This document shows, piece after piece, positions 4,833-5,955 of a stretch of 5,955 bases of DNA; the stretch's first letter is position 1, and each line of letters opens with the position of its first letter. The notes beneath the pieces are model-generated. The model was not told the DNA's origin and made no database searches. It saw only the letters and a program-made list of their open reading frames with translations. A program made the translations under genes and the position numbers. This DNA comes from Pseudomonadales bacterium. GTDB lineage: Bacteria > Pseudomonadota > Gammaproteobacteria > Pseudomonadales > UBA3067. The DNA is taken from positions 1-5,955 of the forward strand of contig JAESUE010000347.1 of assembly GCA_016763235.1 (NCBI GenBank). The letters run 5' to 3'.

Positions 4833-5955
4833 CTACGCCATTGGTTTTATAAGGGACTGAATAAGCTGGAATTGTTTATCCAAAGCACCGCGATTTTGAT
4901 TAATCACCTGCTCGGCCGATTTCCCCATTTTCTCTTTTTCTTCATGGCTGGAAAACAGCTTGATTATCTGCTGCGCCAACGCATCACTGTCTTCGACAAT
5001 AAGCATGGCCTCGGCACTGAGAAGAAGCTCTGAAACAGATTGGAAGTTAAACAGATGTGGGCCAGACAATACCGGCATCGCCCAAGCAGCCGGTTCCAGC
5101 ATGTTATGCCCTCCCCTTGGCACTAGGCTTCCTGCAACAAAGGCCACGTCAACACAGCCGTATAGCAGCAAAAGCTCCCCCATCGTATCGCCCAACAGCA
5201 CATCACACTGCGCATTAACTGGCTCACCGCTGCTACGCCGGATTAATTCGAAGCCACTTTTTGTAATCAACGTCGCCACGTCATCAAATCGCTCGGGATG
5301 TCGGGGAACCAGTATTAGCAGTGCATCTTGATACGTGCGTTTTACTTTTGCGAACGCTTCGAGCACCTGCTCATCTTCACCTTCATGCGTGCTGGCTGCG
5401 ATAAAACTTGGCCGTCCAGCCCATTGTGTACGCAAAACAGCGGCTTCACGTTTCAGGGTCTCAGGAATCGACACATCAAATTTAACACTGCCGCTGACCA
5501 ACACTTTTTCTCTGGGGCAGCCAAGCTCGATAAATCGCTGCCCGTCGGTTTCAGATTGTGCCGCGATGGCAGACAGCTCGATCATCACTGATTTTGTCAG
5601 GCCTGAAAGCTTTCGATACCCCTTGGCCGAGCGGGCAGACATGCGGCCATTGGCCAGTAACACGGGAATACCCTGCTGGTAACATTGGTGAATGGTATTG
5701 GGCCAAATTTCAGTTTCAAAAAGGATGAGCATTTCCGGCCGGATGTTTTTGATAAAACGCCTTACGGGGCCAGGCAAGTCATACGGCGCATAACAATGTA
5801 TGACTTTATCACCAAACAGTTCTTTCACCCTGTCGGAACCTGTCGGTGTCATGGTGGTGACCACGATTTGGGTTTGCGGGTAGTGATGAAGCAGCTTGCG
5901 GATAAGGGCGGCACTGCCCAGCACCTCGCCCACTGATACGGCGTGTATCCAGATA
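4833..5955 (-). CDS. waaA: 3-deoxy-D-manno-octulosonic acid (Kdo) transferase, 5' end outside window
   Basis: Transfers Kdo from CMP-Kdo to the lipid A precursor at the cytoplasmic face of the inner membrane, an essential early step in LPS inner-core synthesis. About 373 codons are visible and the frame stays open to the window edge (reading IWIHAVSVGEVLG), so the GTG at 5933 is internal, not a start. The family is about 425 residues, so roughly the first 50, with the N-terminal membrane anchor, are missing. Family hallmarks seen in order: SVGEV, with the Glu that matches the catalytic base of the Aquifex enzyme; TTMTPTGSDRV; FETEIWPN; NGRMSARSAKGY; GSVKFD; STHEGE; LVPRHPERF; and the CMP-binding stretch GDTMGELLLLYG...AGSLVPRGGHNMLEPAAW. 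The stop is TAG at 4835-4833. The next gene, on the same strand, begins 91 bp downstream. The assignment is secure; only the true start is unknown. Confidence 0.96.
   Translation of the reverse strand, partial: IWIHAVSVGEVLGSAALIRKLLHHYPQTQIVVTTMTPTGSDRVKELFGDKVIHCYAPYDLPGPVRRFIKNIRPEMLILFETEIWPNTIHQCYQQGIPVLLANGRMSARSAKGYRKLSGLTKSVMIELSAIAAQSETDGQRFIELGCPREKVLVSGSVKFDVSIPETLKREAAVLRTQWAGRPSFIAASTHEGEDEQVLEAFAKVKRTYQDALLILVPRHPERFDDVATLITKSGFELIRRSSGEPVNAQCDVLLGDTMGELLLLYGCVDVAFVAGSLVPRGGHNMLEPAAWAMPVLSGPHLFNFQSVSELLLSAEAMLIVEDSDALAQQIIKLFSSHEEKEKMGKSAEQVINQNRGALDKQFQLIQSLIKPMA

Noticed and set aside
4960..5936. Four plus-strand ORFs within waaA
   Set aside because: All are antisense shadows of the conserved Kdo transferase.

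Overview
The window looks like a gammaproteobacterial chromosome. The right end carries a 3-deoxy-D-manno-octulosonic acid (Kdo) transferase (waaA/kdtA) whose motifs match the enteric enzyme closely, so the organism is Gram-negative and makes LPS. Next to it is a DODA/YgiD-type extradiol dioxygenase. All supported genes lie on the minus strand, so transcription runs from high to low coordinates.

Layout in transcription order. (1) 5955-4833: waaA, 5' end cut by the window. (2) 4832-4742: 91-bp gap with an operator-like imperfect palindrome and a strong Shine-Dalgarno. (3) 4741-3929: extradiol dioxygenase. (4) 3932-3521: a decayed stretch. It holds a 26-codon hydrophobic ORF overlapping the dioxygenase stop, then a frameshifted, stop-containing remnant of an unrecognised protein. 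(5) 3452-2430: a 340-residue putative secreted effector, with a LysM-like N-terminus, a helical middle and a glycine-zipper, membrane-seeking C-terminus. (6) 2425-1: an array of displaced effector C-terminal cassettes, each followed directly by a small three-helix membrane protein (putative immunity protein).

The array is the most interesting part. After the full-length effector come immunity copy A (2425-2063), an N-terminally truncated effector cassette (1948-1409), a divergent immunity protein B (1412-1038), a 209-bp spacer, an effector-tip remnant (828-646), immunity copy A' (641-276), and the beginning of a third effector cassette (163-1, continuing out of the window). A segment of about 800 bp is present twice (1-803 and 1786-2587). 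The first part of every cassette is nearly identical DNA, while the effector tip and the ends of the immunity protein vary. This is the architecture expected for orphan toxin-tip/immunity cassettes that can recombine into the full-length gene, as known for CdiA, Rhs and other polymorphic toxins. I do not recognise this family by name. The toxin and immunity roles are inferred from architecture, and nothing in the window shows the secretion route.

The array (about 1-3500) is visibly richer in A+T than the waaA-dioxygenase side, which suggests a horizontally acquired or fast-evolving island next to conserved chromosomal genes.
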